DNA of 6,927 nt from Deltaproteobacteria bacterium UBA3076 (lineage in GTDB: Bacteria; Desulfobacterota; Dissulfuribacteria; Dissulfuribacterales; UBA3076): assembly GCA_002367355.1 (NCBI GenBank), contig DFBQ01000236.1, positions 9,895 through 16,821 of the forward strand, read 5' to 3'. Below, one piece after another: positions 1 through 5,506 of the stretch. The translations under genes and the position numbers were made by a program. The notes beneath the pieces are model-generated. The model had not been told where the DNA came from. It saw only the letters and a list, made by a program, of their open reading frames with translations, and did no database searches. Numbering within the stretch: the stretch's first letter is position 1; every line of letters starts with the position of its first letter.

Positions 1-16
1 TGGCTTGATATGAAGG

Positions 17-572
17 ATGCCGATCAAGCGATTCATATTCTTTCATAACAAACGCCATCCAAAAGAAATGGGGCATATAGAAGTAGGTGAGTTCTTGACC
101 CATCTGGCAGTTCAAAGAAAGGTTTCCGCTTCAACACAGAATCAGGCCCTAAACGCCATTGTCTTTCTCTATCATGAGGTTTTAGGACAAGAATTGGGTG
201 AAATCGGAAACTTCCAAAGGGCTAAAAGGCCGATTCTGCAGCCACTGGTCCTTACCAGAGAGGAAGTGCAGAAGGTGCTTTCACATCTTCAAGGAGAAAA
301 GAAACTCATGTCCGGGTTATTGTATGGGGCCGGATTACGTTTAATGGAATGTCTCCGTTTGCGAGTGAAATATCTGGATTTCGGTTATGGCCAAATTGCC
401 GTGCGTGATGGCAAAGGACGAAAAGGAGGATGGTTACGACATCCGAACAGTTCAAGAACTGCTGGGACACAAGGATGTTTCCACGACCATGATTTACACC
501 CATGTACTCAACCGCGGGGGGAAAGGCGTCCGGAGTCCTCTTGACCGGTCTGTCCTGCTAGGCATTAAATGA
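17..572 (+). pseudogene. intI: Integron integrase (IntI-type tyrosine recombinase) remnant, centre deleted and N-terminus missing
   Basis: The gene is a broken site-specific recombinase of the integron integrase class, which inserts and excises gene cassettes at attI and attC sites. Two pieces are readable in different frames. Positions 17-424 give about 136 residues: the end of the N-terminal DNA-binding domain (RHPKEM, then STQNQALNA, LYHEVLG and RAKRP) and the catalytic box I (GLRLMECLRLR, arginine at about residue 108), ending at VRDGKGRK. Positions about 432-572 give the C-terminal block [13 protein letters not shown]...[13 protein letters not shown], with the box II histidine and the nucleophilic tyrosine. 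The region between them is absent, including the HxxR motif and the IntI-specific extra segment. Compared from memory with full-length IntI this is about 115-120 residues, and the join shifts the frame. A stop at 11-13 lies in frame upstream of residue 1, so the first domain is also incomplete. It cannot be an active recombinase. Family assignment is confident. Confidence 0.88.
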
Positions 573-584
573 TTATTTTGTGAT

Positions 585-1247
585 ATGCAACCTGATTTAA
601 CTGCCAAACAAGAACAGTTTTTGGCCTATCTTCAAAAACAGATTGAACGAACCGGTGTAGCACCGAGTCTCAGGAAAGCGGCTTCCGATCTTAAGATAAG
701 TCATGCGGCAGTGGCCCAGTTCGTCCGCATACTTGAAAAAAAGGGCATCCTGAGACGCGATGGCCGTTACAGCCGCGACATCTATCTTCTCGACAAAAGG
801 GGCTTTAAGGCCGCTTCTCAACGAGGCAGGGAGGTGCCGGTCATAGGGAGGATCAGTGCCGGTCTGCCGCTTTACGCCCAGCAGGAATGGGACGGGACGG
901 TCGTGGTGGACAAAGACATCTTTCGCGGGCAAAATCTCTTTGCCTTAAGAGTAAAGGGCGATTCCATGCGCAATGTCGGGATGCTTTCGGGTGATATCGT
1001 GATCTGCGAGCCCAGGCAATACGCAGAGGACGGTGAGATAGTGGTTGCTCTGGTTAATAATGAAGAAGTCACTGTTAAACGCTTTTTCTTGCGAAAGGGT
1101 CACATTGAGCTTCGGCCTGAGAACAAGAAATATAAAAGCCAGCGGTATGGATTCGGAGAGGTGTCGATACAGGGAAAGATAATCGGCCTTTTTCGCGGCC
1201 CGATCGGTTTTAACCTTGAAGAGGAGACCGGATTCCAGATCCTTTAA
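585..1247 (+). CDS. lexA: LexA-family transcriptional repressor (self-cleaving, S24 peptidase fold)
   Basis: The 220-residue product resembles LexA, the repressor of the SOS response, which RecA-DNA filaments stimulate to cut itself. Residues 1-70 form the winged-helix DNA-binding domain (LTAKQEQFLAYL at 5-16, recognition region around 38-57). A linker of about a dozen residues follows. The C-terminal domain keeps the scissile Ala92-Gly93 in ISAGLPL, the nucleophile Ser127 in VKGDSMRN and the general base Lys165 in EVTVKRF, so autoproteolysis should work. E. coli LexA is 202 residues, so this protein is slightly long. The ATG lies 12 bases after the integrase remnant's stop and has no clear Shine-Dalgarno sequence, so it may have relied on upstream translation. 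No CTGT-N8-ACAG box is visible just upstream. The recognition helix (SHAAVAQFVRILEKKG) differs from that of E. coli, so the operator probably differs too. It could be the main lexA or a second, accessory copy; this window cannot decide. Confidence 0.88.
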   Translation: MQPDLTAKQEQFLAYLQKQIERTGVAPSLRKAASDLKISHAAVAQFVRILEKKGILRRDGRYSRDIYLLDKRGFKAASQRGREVPVIGRISAGLPLYAQQEWDGTVVVDKDIFRGQNLFALRVKGDSMRNVGMLSGDIVICEPRQYAEDGEIVVALVNNEEVTVKRFFLRKGHIELRPENKKYKSQRYGFGEVSIQGKIIGLFRGPIGFNLEEETGFQIL

Positions 1248-1524
1248 ACCTTGCCAGTGTGTAGTGTATAATATGAATCCTTCTGACAAAAAATATTTGC
1301 TATTATTTTCTCTTCCATTTTTATTTGACCAAGTCAATATCGCGATTTGATCTGATTTCTGGTTAGAGTGAATAAGATGAATGGAATGTTGGAAGCCCGG
1401 TTTGAATCATGCTTGGAGGACAACTGTGTGATGTGTGGGGGGAGAAGACGCTTGATATGGTGGAAAGATGTTATATACGGAAAGAATCAATGTAAATACA
1501 CCAGAAATAAATTTAGGTTGAAAA
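1248..1524. other. AT-rich intergenic stretch without a convincing gene
   Basis: This stretch is clearly richer in A and T than its neighbours, especially 1275-1330. A perfect -10-like TATAAT lies at 1267-1272, but the sequence 17 bases upstream of it (TTAAAC) is a poor -35. A perfect 5-bp inverted repeat, TTGAC-CAA-GTCAA, occupies 1325-1337 and could be a small operator. A 61-codon reading frame beginning with GTG at 1368 and ending at 1553 has no recognisable motif, is rich in Trp, Cys and Arg, and overlaps the antitoxin remnant in another frame. I treat it as chance. The part nearest 1524 was probably the promoter region of the decayed toxin-antitoxin pair. Confidence 0.5.
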
Positions 1525-1603
1525 ATGCTGGAAGTCAAAGCGAGATTAGGTGATAAAGGATGAGTTGATCAAAGATAGACGTAAAGAGGCAGCACATGAG
1601 TGA
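1525..1603 (+). pseudogene. AbrB/SpoVT-type antitoxin (VapB-like) remnant, internally deleted
   Basis: Two short ends of an antitoxin gene are fused out of frame. Positions 1525-1560 read MLEVKARLGDKG, the typical opening of AbrB-type (swapped-hairpin DNA-binding) antitoxins, which normally continues with an RIVIPAE-like motif. That frame stops at 1561-1563. From 1559, in the next frame, DELIKDRRKEAAHE runs to a TGA at 1601-1603, matching the basic and acidic C-terminal tail typical of VapB-like antitoxins. The intervening portion, probably about 50 residues if the gene was of usual length, is missing. The stop overlaps the start of the adjacent VapC fragment by 8 bases, the usual translational coupling of such pairs. 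Both pieces are short, so the call rests on motif recognition plus the adjoining PIN fragment, which strongly supports it. The product cannot be functional. Confidence 0.68.
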
Positions 1604-1685
1604 TGTTGTGCTTGATGCTTCAGCGCTTTTGGCAATCTTGAATGAAGAAACGGGTACAGATAAAATGGATGGTTTATTCCTCTAA
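1596..1685 (+). pseudogene. VapC-type PIN-domain toxin, N-terminal fragment
   Basis: The 29-codon frame begins MSDVVLDASALLAILNEETG, a classic opening of VapC/PIN-domain ribonuclease toxins. Asp7 in VLDASALL is the first metal-binding acidic residue of the PIN active site. A full VapC is about 125-140 residues, so more than three quarters is gone, including the remaining acidic residues. A purine-rich AGAGG at 1585-1589 lies 6 bases before the ATG and would serve as its ribosome binding site. Homology appears to stop at about 1673-1680, where the frame enters the last codons of yraN on the other strand and ends at 1683-1685. The gene was therefore cut at, or joined to, the end of the core operon. 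It is a scar, not a working toxin. Confidence 0.75.
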
Positions 1686-2048
1686 GTCGAACGCCCAGGG
1701 TATATGTTCAATGATTGGTTTTCCAGTACCATGAAACATGATTGCCAAGACATCAAATCGAATTTCCCTTTCCAGGCAATCCTTTTTCTGGAGGTACCAC
1801 TTGGCAACACGTATAATCTGACGCTTTTTGTGATAGGTTATTGCCTCCTGGGGCAGACCATATTTAGCGCTTAACCGGGACTTTACCTCCACAAAGATTA
1901 TCCGTGAGCGGTCCTCAAGAATCAGGTCTATCTCACCGCACTTCACCCGGTAGTTACGCTCAAGGACATGATATCCCTTCTCTATGAAAAAGGCTTCAGC
2001 GAGTCTCTCTGCCTTTTCCCCTAATTCCTTGGCATATCTAGGTCTCAA
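1674..2048 (-). CDS. yraN: UPF0102 / YraN family protein (predicted endonuclease-like fold)
   Basis: The 124-residue protein has the hallmarks of the YraN (UPF0102) family: an N-terminal GEKAERLAEAFFIEKGY helix region, then RNYRVKCGEIDLI with Glu39 and Asp41, EVKSR at 54-58, and QEAIT around 67-71. The E...D...ExK arrangement is that of restriction-endonuclease-like folds, possibly related to Holliday junction resolvases. The cellular role is not established. Length is normal for the family. The start is TTG at 2046-2048. It overlaps the rnhB stop in a TTGA arrangement, and AGGAG (plus-strand 2054-2058) sits 5 bases upstream, which fixes this start over later ATG codons. It is the last gene of the operon. 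I see no strong terminator after it; its stop faces the VapC fragment, which overlaps its final codons. Confidence 0.9.
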   Translation of the reverse strand: MRPRYAKELGEKAERLAEAFFIEKGYHVLERNYRVKCGEIDLILEDRSRIIFVEVKSRLSAKYGLPQEAITYHKKRQIIRVAKWYLQKKDCLEREIRFDVLAIMFHGTGKPIIEHIPWAFDLEE

Positions 2049-2695
2049 TCGTACTCCTGGGATATTGTTGTGTACTCCCGCACTCCTTTAAAGGTTTTCC
2101 TGTGGATCGGACAACAGCCATAGAGCTTGATAGCCTTACGGTGTTCTGAAGTTGCATAGCCTTTGTTACCGGCAAAATTATAATGGGGATAATGCCGGTG
2201 CATTTCTTCCATAAGGCTGTCTCTAAAGACCTTGGCCACTATTGAGGCGGCTGCCACGGAAAGAGACCTCTGGTCTCCCTTTACCAGGGTCTTTTGAGGT
2301 AAAGTGTGAGGAATTGGTTGATTACCGTCAATAAGTAAGGCCCTGGGCCGAAGGTCCAGATTATCAACGGCCTGGGCCATTGCCTTAAGGCTGGCTCTAA
2401 GGATATTTATCCGGTCTATTTCAGCAGATTCCACCTGGGCCACAGAGACCGCCAGGGCCTTGTCTCTTATCGCCCTGTTAAGGACTTCCCTTTGTTTTGG
2501 GGAAAGGACCTTTGAATCCCGGACACCTGGAAGATGAATATCAGGTGAAAGTATTACAGCAGCCGCTACTACCGGCCCTGCCAGACACCCACGGCCAACT
2601 TCGTCAAGACCGGCAACCGGATTGAGATCATGGTCCCACAGACTGCGTTCAAAGTACAAGAGATCCAGTCCGGAATCTCTGCCTCCGGTCTTCAT
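2045..2695 (-). CDS. rnhB: Ribonuclease HII
   Basis: RNase HII cuts the RNA strand of RNA:DNA hybrids and nicks at single ribonucleotides in DNA, beginning ribonucleotide excision repair in the cytoplasm. The 216-residue product carries AGLDEVGRGCLAGPVV with catalytic Asp31 and Glu32, the DSKVLSPKQRE motif at 60-70, LLIDGN with Asp123, KGDQRS with Asp141, and SVAAASIVAKVFRD at 146-159. NKGYATSEH and the PIHRKTF tail follow. All four metal ligands, matched to the E. coli positions 16, 17, 108 and 126, are present. An N-terminal extension of about 15 residues relative to E. coli is ordinary in this family. The ATG lies 4 bases after the rplS stop, with no obvious Shine-Dalgarno sequence, which suggests coupling to rplS. 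Its stop overlaps the yraN start by 4 bases. Confidence 0.96.
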   Translation of the reverse strand: MKTGGRDSGLDLLYFERSLWDHDLNPVAGLDEVGRGCLAGPVVAAAVILSPDIHLPGVRDSKVLSPKQREVLNRAIRDKALAVSVAQVESAEIDRINILRASLKAMAQAVDNLDLRPRALLIDGNQPIPHTLPQKTLVKGDQRSLSVAAASIVAKVFRDSLMEEMHRHYPHYNFAGNKGYATSEHRKAIKLYGCCPIHRKTFKGVREYTTISQEYD

Positions 2696-2699
2696 GAAA

Positions 2700-3050
2700 T
2701 CAAGTACGACGATTCACCTTCTGCCGTGCAGCTCTGCCCTTTAGACCACGTAGATAGTAAAATTTGGCCCGGTTGTGGCGGCCTTCTTTTGCCAATTCTA
2801 TTTTTTCGATTCTGGGAGAGTGAATGGGGAAAATACGCTCTACGCCAACGCCGTAAGAGACCTTTCTTACGGTAAAACTCTCAGACATGCCGCTGCCCCT
2901 GCGGCTGATTACCACGCCTTCAAATATCTGAATACGTTCCTTTTCCTCTGTCTCCCGAATCTTGACATGGACACGCACAGTATCTCCGGGCCTGAAGTCC
3001 GAAATATCCGCTCGCATCTCTTCAAGTTCAAGTCTACGCAAAATTTCCAT
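2700..3050 (-). CDS. rplS: 50S ribosomal protein L19
   Basis: L19 lies at the interface between the ribosomal subunits on the 50S side. The 116 residues match its usual length. Conserved features run from [13 protein letters not shown] (19-31) through [14 protein letters not shown] (39-52), [17 protein letters not shown] (59-75) and [10 protein letters not shown] (78-87) to the basic tail [13 protein letters not shown] strong AGGAGG sits 9 bases before the ATG. This gene is preceded by the longest spacer in the operon (3051-3140), holding repeats and a possible hairpin, and is followed after 4 bases by rnhB. The strong ribosome binding site fits the need for more L19 than its enzyme neighbours. 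Confidence 0.98.
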   Translation of the reverse strand: MEILRRLELEEMRADISDFRPGDTVRVHVKIRETEEKERIQIFEGVVISRRGSGMSESFTVRKVSYGVGVERIFPIHSPRIEKIELAKEGRHNRAKFYYLRGLKGRAARQKVNRRT

Positions 3051-3059
3051 CAGCTATAT

Positions 3060-3065
3060 CCTCCT
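3060..3065 (-). promoter_or_regulatory. Strong Shine-Dalgarno sequence of rplS
   Basis: On the minus strand this reads AGGAGG, ending 9 bases before the rplS ATG. It is the only six-base perfect match among the genes of this operon. The 3' arm of the inverted repeat described upstream begins 7 bases before it, so leader structure could affect ribosome access. Confidence 0.85.
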
Positions 3066-3072
3066 GGAAATA

Positions 3073-3119
3073 TTGAATGCCAAATTAATAAAGCTTTTTT
3101 ACCACAATTCAGCATTCAA
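3073..3119 (-). other. Inverted repeat in the rplS leader (possible RNA hairpin)
   Basis: TTGAATGC at 3073-3080 is perfectly complementary to GCATTCAA at 3112-3119, separated by 31 bases. In the minus-strand transcript this could form an 8-bp stem whose 3' arm ends 7 bases before the rplS ribosome binding site. The distal arm is part of the CATTCAA array, so the later copies offer 7-base alternative pairings. The stem is only moderately GC-rich and the loop is AT-rich, so stability is uncertain. Confidence 0.4.
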
Positions 3120-3137
3120 CATTCAACATTCAACATT
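3106..3137. repeat. Heptamer tandem repeat CATTCAA
   Basis: Three perfect copies of CATTCAA lie at 3113-3119, 3120-3126 and 3127-3133, followed by a partial CATT at 3134-3137 and preceded by a degenerate unit AATTCAG at 3106-3112. The array fills much of the spacer between the SPOUT methyltransferase stop and rplS. Similar short heptamer arrays are, in my experience, common between genes in Desulfobacterota and other environmental genomes, but their origin is not something I can show here. Confidence 0.9.
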
Positions 3138-3140
3138 TTA

Positions 3141-3713
3141 TTAATTTCTATCCCCCAAAAGCCGGTCCAGAGTTATTGCAACTGCGCTGCGGACCGGCAA
3201 ATGATTGTATCCCCGATTACCCTCTATAGGGGAAATCACTCCATCAACACTTTCAAGCACACTGTTATCAAATCCGGAAGCAGTGCCGAAAAGAAGCAAA
3301 ATGCTGTCACTGCCTTGATCTTCTATTTTTTTTCGCAAACCGGACCAATCCACAGAGTTTGGCCATTTCTTGGCACTAGTGGCATATACAAGAACGCGTC
3401 TTCCTCTCTCAAGGGTTATCTCGCGACAGACCTTTTCAATATCTCCCGCAATCCTTATAAGCCCCATGGCCTCCCGTCTATCCGGATTGATATCTCCCCC
3501 GACTCCTTCCAGCCAGTGATCAATCAGGCTTCTTGCCAATATCTGCTGATCAGACAATGGCGTAACCAGATAATATGCCGCCAGCTCATAGGTCCGGGCC
3601 AGCCTTGCCATATCATGGATGTCCAGGTTGGTAATGGCCGAGGCTATTAACTCGCCGTGCCGATTCAGGACCGGATAATGGACCAGGGCAAGGTAGATCA
3701 GCTTTCTTCCCAC
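3141..3713 (-). CDS. TrmD-linked SPOUT-type RNA methyltransferase (Thermotoga TM1570-like family)
   Basis: The 190-residue product belongs to a family of predicted SAM-dependent RNA methyltransferases usually encoded directly after trmD. N-terminal features are LALVHYPVLNRHGE (8-21) and SAITNLDIHDMARLARTY (25-42), a strand-helix region conserved in this group. The C-terminal half carries the expected trefoil-knot SAM site: LLLFGTASGF (139-148), DGVISPIEG (157-165), then YNHLPVRSAVAITLDRL (169-185). Substrate and target base are not known to me; the link to trmD suggests tRNA or rRNA. The start is GTG, with AGGAG (plus-strand 3720-3724) 6 bases upstream, and it overlaps the trmD 3' end by 16 bases, indicating coupled translation. 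The knot motif reads GTASGF where relatives often have GTGWGL. This changes residues near the cofactor loop but leaves the NHLPVRSA core intact. Confidence 0.85.
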   Translation of the reverse strand: MGRKLIYLALVHYPVLNRHGELIASAITNLDIHDMARLARTYELAAYYLVTPLSDQQILARSLIDHWLEGVGGDINPDRREAMGLIRIAGDIEKVCREITLERGRRVLVYATSAKKWPNSVDWSGLRKKIEDQGSDSILLLFGTASGFDNSVLESVDGVISPIEGNRGYNHLPVRSAVAITLDRLLGDRN

Positions 3714-4432
3714 CCCAGGCTCCTGAGGTATTTAATGTCCTTTTTATCCAATCGGGCCTTGAGAAGGAGTTCCGGCCTCTGTTCATAAGTAAGGCCAAGG
3801 GATTGCTCCCTTCTCCATTTTGCAATTTTTGCATGGTCTCCGGACAGTAATACCTCCGGGACCTCCCAGTCATTAAAGACCCTGGGACGGCTGTATTGAG
3901 GAAATTCCAGGAGCCCGTCACTGAAAGAATCATTCTCTGCTGATGACTCACATCCCAGGACACCCGGTATAAGCCTGCTAACAGCATCTATCACTACAAG
4001 GGCGGCGATTTCGCCGCCGGTCAGAATATAATCTCCGACAGACAACTCAATATCTACGCAGTGCTCTCGGATTCGCTCATCCACTCCTTCATATCGGCCA
4101 CATACAAGGATAAGCCGCTTGAGCTGAGCAAGCTCCCCGGCCAGAGCCTGATCAAGTAACTTTCCTCTGGGGCTTAGCAAAATGACCCTGGCCTCAGGCG
4201 GCTCTTTTTTCAGGACATCAAGGGCCTTATAGATTGGTTCGGGCTTCATCACCATGCCCTCTCCACCACCAAAGGGTCTGTCATCAGTGGTCCGATGCCT
4301 GTCTGTAGTAAAATCCCTGAGGTTGGCTGTCCTGACCTTCAGGATATCTGCCTCAATGGCCCGCCTTACTACCCCATCCTTTAAGGAAGAATCAAAAAAA
4401 TGGGGAAAGATAGTAACTATGTCAAAGAGCAT
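3698..4432 (-). CDS. trmD: tRNA (guanine-N1-)-methyltransferase TrmD
   Basis: TrmD methylates N1 of G37, next to the anticodon, in tRNAs with G36, preventing +1 frameshifts; it works as a homodimer using SAM. The 244-residue form shows the family from its first residues (MLFDIVTIFP) through DRPFGGGEGMVMKPEP (51-66), the knot motifs LLSPRGK (85-91), CGRYEGVDER (111-120) and SVGDYILTGGE (131-141), then SRLIPGVLG. Arg153 and Asp168 match the catalytic Arg154 and Asp169 of E. coli. The C-terminal domain has SRPRVFNDWEVPEVLLSGDH (181-200). I chose the ATG at 4430-4432 because the family normally begins there; TTG codons at 4444 and 4441 are in frame but lack a ribosome binding site. This start overlaps rimM by 11 bases, and a GAGG lies only 3 bases upstream, which implies coupling. 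Confidence 0.97.
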   Translation of the reverse strand: MLFDIVTIFPHFFDSSLKDGVVRRAIEADILKVRTANLRDFTTDRHRTTDDRPFGGGEGMVMKPEPIYKALDVLKKEPPEARVILLSPRGKLLDQALAGELAQLKRLILVCGRYEGVDERIREHCVDIELSVGDYILTGGEIAALVVIDAVSRLIPGVLGCESSAENDSFSDGLLEFPQYSRPRVFNDWEVPEVLLSGDHAKIAKWRREQSLGLTYEQRPELLLKARLDKKDIKYLRSLGWEES

Positions 4433-4952
4433 TGGCCTCAACAAGGCCAGGGGGAAGATCTACCACCATGACGCCCTTTTTAAGGTCGATCTTTTTCACC
4501 ATCTGTTCAACAGCAGGCACAAGGATCTCTCCTTTGTCACCTTTAACCACATAGACATCATGGGCGCCTGTTGCCAAGACATCAGACAAAATTCCCAATT
4601 CTTCCCCTCCGGCACTCACCACAGAAAGTCCCTCAATCTCGTGCCAGTAATACTCTCCCTCAGCCAGTGGCGGCAGTTTGGCTCTATCCAGGAAGATCTC
4701 TTTGCCCACAAAAGATCCTGCCTGTGTCCTGTCAACTACACCTTCAAGTGTCAGGATCACGCTTTGACTTTTTTTGACGCGGGCCTTAATAACCCTTTGA
4801 GGCACTATGTCGCCGTATTTGCCCTGAACAAAAATGTCTTTATAGTCTAAAAAATACTCTACATCCGAGTAGGAATACACTTGCACCTCACCACATATTC
4901 CATGGGTCTTTACAATCCTGCCAAGGGCAAAAAGGAAGGTATCAGTGCCCAT
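4422..4952 (-). CDS. rimM: 16S rRNA processing protein RimM
   Basis: RimM binds S19 and helps mature the 3' (head) domain of the 30S subunit. The 176-residue protein has the N-terminal RimM barrel, with GRIVKTHGICGEVQV (11-25) and the FVGKEIFLDR region (81-90), and the C-terminal PRC barrel with PPLAEGEYYWHEIEGLSV (94-111), TGAHDVYVV (128-136) and GEILVPAVEQMVKKID (141-156). The ATG at 4950-4952 is preferred. A TTG one codon earlier directly abuts the khpA stop (TAG, then TTG ATG). No clear Shine-Dalgarno sequence is present, so translation is likely coupled to khpA. Residue 20 is Cys where Arg is usual in the GIRGEV motif, a modest departure. Confidence 0.96.
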   Translation of the reverse strand: MGTDTFLFALGRIVKTHGICGEVQVYSYSDVEYFLDYKDIFVQGKYGDIVPQRVIKARVKKSQSVILTLEGVVDRTQAGSFVGKEIFLDRAKLPPLAEGEYYWHEIEGLSVVSAGGEELGILSDVLATGAHDVYVVKGDKGEILVPAVEQMVKKIDLKKGVMVVDLPPGLVEANAL

Positions 4953-4955
4953 CAA

Positions 4956-5186
4956 CTATTCAAGTATTTCTAAGACCGACCTTTTCCGCAGTTTTGTGGA
5001 TGCAGCATTGAGTATGGTCCTCATTGCTCTGGCGGTACGGCCTTGCCGGCCTATCACCTTTCCAAGGTCTTCCTTGGATACCTTAAGTTCCAGAACCGAT
5101 GTCTGTTCTCCTTCGACCTCGTTTACCTGCACCGCCTCAGGATTATCTACCAGTGCCTTTGCTATATATTCAACCAGCTCCTTCAT
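4956..5186 (-). CDS. khpA: KH-domain RNA-binding protein KhpA
   Basis: The 76-residue protein is a single KH domain of the KhpA (YlqC) type, normally found between rpsP and rimM. The opening [19 protein letters not shown] is typical, followed by strand residues [16 protein letters not shown]. The RNA-gripping GxxG loop is Gly46-Arg-Gln-Gly49, followed by [14 protein letters not shown]. In Firmicutes such as Streptococcus, KhpA forms an RNA-binding complex with KhpB/Jag and affects cell division; whether that holds here is unknown. A GGAG lies 8 to 9 bases upstream of the ATG. The stop directly adjoins the rimM start region. Length matches the family. Confidence 0.94.
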   Translation of the reverse strand: MKELVEYIAKALVDNPEAVQVNEVEGEQTSVLELKVSKEDLGKVIGRQGRTARAMRTILNAASTKLRKRSVLEILE

Positions 5187-5226
5187 CGTTCGTCTCCGCA
5201 GTCGATGTCATTATGTGGCGGTATTA

Positions 5227-5487
5227 TTATGCTGAGGCAGGTTCCATTGGGTGGCTGGCTTTTTTAAGCAAGGATCTCACCGTATCTGTGGGCTTAGCGC
5301 CCAAACTCAGCCATTTGTTTACCTTGGATGAGTCAACCTTGAATTCCGCCGGGTCCTTTAGAGGATCGTAGGTGCCGAGGATTTCGAGAAATTTTCCATC
5401 TCTTGCAGCCTCGGAGTTTGCCGCCACCACACGATAAAACGGCTTCTTCTTGCGTCCATGCCGGGTCAAACGAATCTTTATTGCCAT
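5227..5487 (-). CDS. rpsP: 30S ribosomal protein S16
   Basis: S16 is an assembly protein of the 30S body. The 86 residues carry the full family pattern: [20 protein letters not shown] at the start, [22 protein letters not shown] (21-42), and the helix region [19 protein letters not shown] (56-74). A short Ala/Pro/Glu-containing tail ends the protein. GGAGG (plus-strand 5493-5497) lies 5 bases before the ATG. The gene is separated from ffh by 19 bases, in which the tail of an ffh 3' hairpin precedes the ribosome binding site, and from khpA by 40 bases. Confidence 0.98.
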   Translation of the reverse strand: MAIKIRLTRHGRKKKPFYRVVAANSEAARDGKFLEILGTYDPLKDPAEFKVDSSKVNKWLSLGAKPTDTVRSLLKKASHPMEPASA

Positions 5488-5506
5488 ATTTACCTCCGAA
5501 AATAAT

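Noticed and set aside
1267..1272. TATAAT as a promoter for the spacer or the toxin-antitoxin locus
   Set aside because: The -10 match is perfect but the -35 is weak and no gene starts close downstream, so it is noted only within the spacer entry.
1397..1416. tRNA T-arm-like string CCCGGTTTGAATCATGC
   Set aside because: The loop resembles GGTTCGAATC but the flanks do not pair as a T stem, and no acceptor or anticodon arms are found around it.
1452..1479. Promoter-like TTGATA followed by TATACG with 16-base spacing
   Set aside because: The -10 half is poor, and many equally good matches occur in this AT-rich stretch.
1300..1524. Possible attC or attI site beside the integrase remnant
   Set aside because: No GTTRRRY core paired with RYYYAAC was found, and attI should lie on the other, off-window side of intI.
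1368..1553. A 61-codon plus-strand reading frame starting with GTG
   Set aside because: It has no recognised motif, no good ribosome binding site and an unusual composition, and its end overlaps the antitoxin remnant in another frame.
2775..3650. Long plus-strand reading frame of 291 codons
   Set aside because: It is the antisense shadow of rplS and the SPOUT methyltransferase, both strongly supported, and shows no protein family features.
4254..4850. Plus-strand reading frame of 198 codons
   Set aside because: It lies antisense to trmD and rimM, which have clear catalytic and family motifs.
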